Assembly (NCBI GenBank): GCA_021107495.1
Contig: JAIOSR010000131.1
Location: forward strand, 1 to 5,340
DNA: 5,340 nt
Reading direction: 5' to 3'
DNA from: Desulfobacterales bacterium
GTDB lineage: Bacteria; Desulfobacterota; DSM-4660; Desulfatiglandales; Desulfatiglandaceae
Positions 4,572 to 5,340 of the stretch are shown piece by piece; the first letter of the stretch is position 1, and every line of letters begins with the position of its first letter. The position numbers and the translations under genes are program-made. The notes beneath the pieces were generated by a model. That model saw only the letters and a program-made list of their open reading frames with translations. It was not told the origin of the DNA and did no database searches.

Positions 4572-5340
4572 TTATCCCTCCTGTTCTCCGACGATCTTCC
4601 GGACCACATCTTCATTTATCCTGAGTACGGAATGGCGTTCCTCCTCACCGGTATTGAGAAACCCCTCCTCGATGCACTTAATCAGGGACCTTTTTCGCTT
4701 GTTGGAGGCCGCAAAGGCCAGATGCTCCAGGCTTTGTTCAGGCATCTCTTTAGTTTGAAGCCAGCCCTCGGAAACCGCCTTTTCAACGATTTCACTCCCC
4801 TTTTCCGAACGTATGACAAGGGTGTTCCACTCAGGTTCCCCCTCCAGCACTCCCACCGAGATATCGGCCCACTCCGAGGTCATATCGGGACACACAAGGC
4901 ATCCTGCGGGGACCAGGGGCCGGATTTCATCCAGGGGGATCTCCATACGACCTTCATCCGTCTCAAGCACAAAGATTTCGGCAGGCGGGGGGGGTATGTC
5001 CATCTTCCTTATCCCGCTGATATCCACCCGTTTCGAAAGCATTGCTATGAGTTTGCGTGTGTCAAGAGCCCAGGTGCAGAACAGCCCGACCACCAGGGCA
5101 ACCGGATCGACAAAATCGGGCCGATCCAACGGGTTCGAGCGCATCTGTGCAAGGGCCGTCACCTGGCATGGTGTCCCGACAACCCCCATACGGGTGTAAC
5201 CCTCACGGGCACCCCGATTCACGGCCGCAACCGTAGGAGCGGCCATGTACTTGGAGCCGGCGAATTCCACCACCTCGCGTGCGCTGGTTGCGATGCGCGG
5301 GACGGGAATAAGCCCCTCTCTGTCTGTGAGGACCGCCGAG
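4572..5340 (-). CDS. FrhB-like iron-sulfur flavoprotein (coenzyme F420 hydrogenase/dehydrogenase beta subunit family), 5' end outside window
   Basis: The reading frame is open to the right edge (last whole codon 5337-5339), giving 255 visible residues. The GTG at 5271-5273 is internal, because the frame upstream of it continues with family-like sequence (for example DREGLIPVP). The protein belongs to the FrhB/FdhB family, whose members carry FAD and a 4Fe-4S cluster and pass electrons between an iron-sulfur partner and F420, NAD(P)H or another carrier. Visible landmarks are VVGTPCQVTAL (Cys58 of the visible part), FCTWALD (Cys88) and GCLVCPDMTSEWADISVG (Cys147, Cys150); these four cysteines fit the cluster ligands. 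About 100 N-terminal residues are probably missing, judging from usual family lengths. It ends 3 bases before iorA and carries the iorA SD in its last codons, so it is in the same operon. Its likely job is to move electrons to or from IorAB. Membership does not prove use of F420. Confidence 0.87.
   Translation of the reverse strand, partial: SAVLTDREGLIPVPRIATSAREVVEFAGSKYMAAPTVAAVNRGAREGYTRMGVVGTPCQVTALAQMRSNPLDRPDFVDPVALVVGLFCTWALDTRKLIAMLSKRVDISGIRKMDIPPPPAEIFVLETDEGRMEIPLDEIRPLVPAGCLVCPDMTSEWADISVGVLEGEPEWNTLVIRSEKGSEIVEKAVSEGWLQTKEMPEQSLEHLAFAASNKRKRSLIKCIEEGFLNTGEEERHSVLRINEDVVRKIVGEQEG
4577..4582 (-). promoter_or_regulatory. Ribosome binding site of iorA inside the end of the FrhB-like gene
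   Basis: A perfect AGGAGG on the - strand is 8 bases from the iorA ATG and overlaps the Gln-Glu-Gly codons just before the stop of the FrhB-like gene. It fixes the iorA start and points to translational coupling of the flavoprotein with the oxidoreductase. Confidence 0.85.

Noticed and set aside
5271..5273. GTG as the true start of the FrhB-like gene
   Set aside because: The frame stays open to the window edge with sequence typical of the family upstream, and the usual N-terminal part would be missing from such a start.

Overview
The window looks like a piece of an anaerobic bacterial chromosome. My best guess is a Desulfobacterota (sulfate-reducing or syntrophic 'deltaproteobacterial') genome. 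This is inferred from the pairing of an IorAB-type 2-oxoacid:ferredoxin oxidoreductase with an FrhB-like iron-sulfur flavoprotein, from good bacterial Shine-Dalgarno sites, and from TTGACA-type promoters. No rRNA or other phylogenetic marker is present, so the assignment is tentative. I see no tRNA, rRNA, CRISPR array, transposase or phage gene.

Left part, + strand (1-1842): two single-gene units. The first (65-913) is a complete alpha/beta hydrolase of the monoacylglycerol lipase type with an intact Ser-Asp-His triad. A TTGACA-N17-TACTAT promoter candidate sits so close to its ATG that the transcript could be leaderless. After it comes a gene-free stretch of about 390 bases. This holds an odd GC-rich, C-rich patch and then a second TTGACA-N17-TACAGT promoter candidate with a TTTGA-N2-TCAAA dyad over the predicted transcription start, followed by a leader with a hairpin and a T7 tract. 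The second gene (1306-1842) encodes an AhpD-like carboxymuconolactone decarboxylase (CMD) family protein with the CxxC redox motif and AhpD-like relay residues.

Middle (1843-2000): a convergent intergenic region rich in structure. It has a 9-bp palindromic hairpin and two arrays of 7-base repeats in opposite orientation (TCAGCNN on one side, GCTGANN on the other), which together could fold into a longer imperfect hairpin.

Right part, - strand (5340-2001): a tightly packed operon read right to left: an FrhB-like protein (5' end outside the window), then iorA, then iorB. There are only 3 bases between each pair of genes, and strong SD sites lie at or inside the end of the preceding gene. IorA and IorB together make an indolepyruvate (aryl-pyruvate):ferredoxin oxidoreductase, which interconverts aryl pyruvates with aryl-acetyl-CoA + CO2 using TPP, CoA and ferredoxin. 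The FrhB-like protein has four cysteines that could hold a 4Fe-4S cluster and belongs to a flavin-dependent family, so it may link the oxidoreductase to another electron carrier. That link is inferred from gene order only.

The + strand genes are visibly AT-richer than the - strand operon, by spot counts of three 60-base rows. The two halves may therefore have different histories or expression levels.
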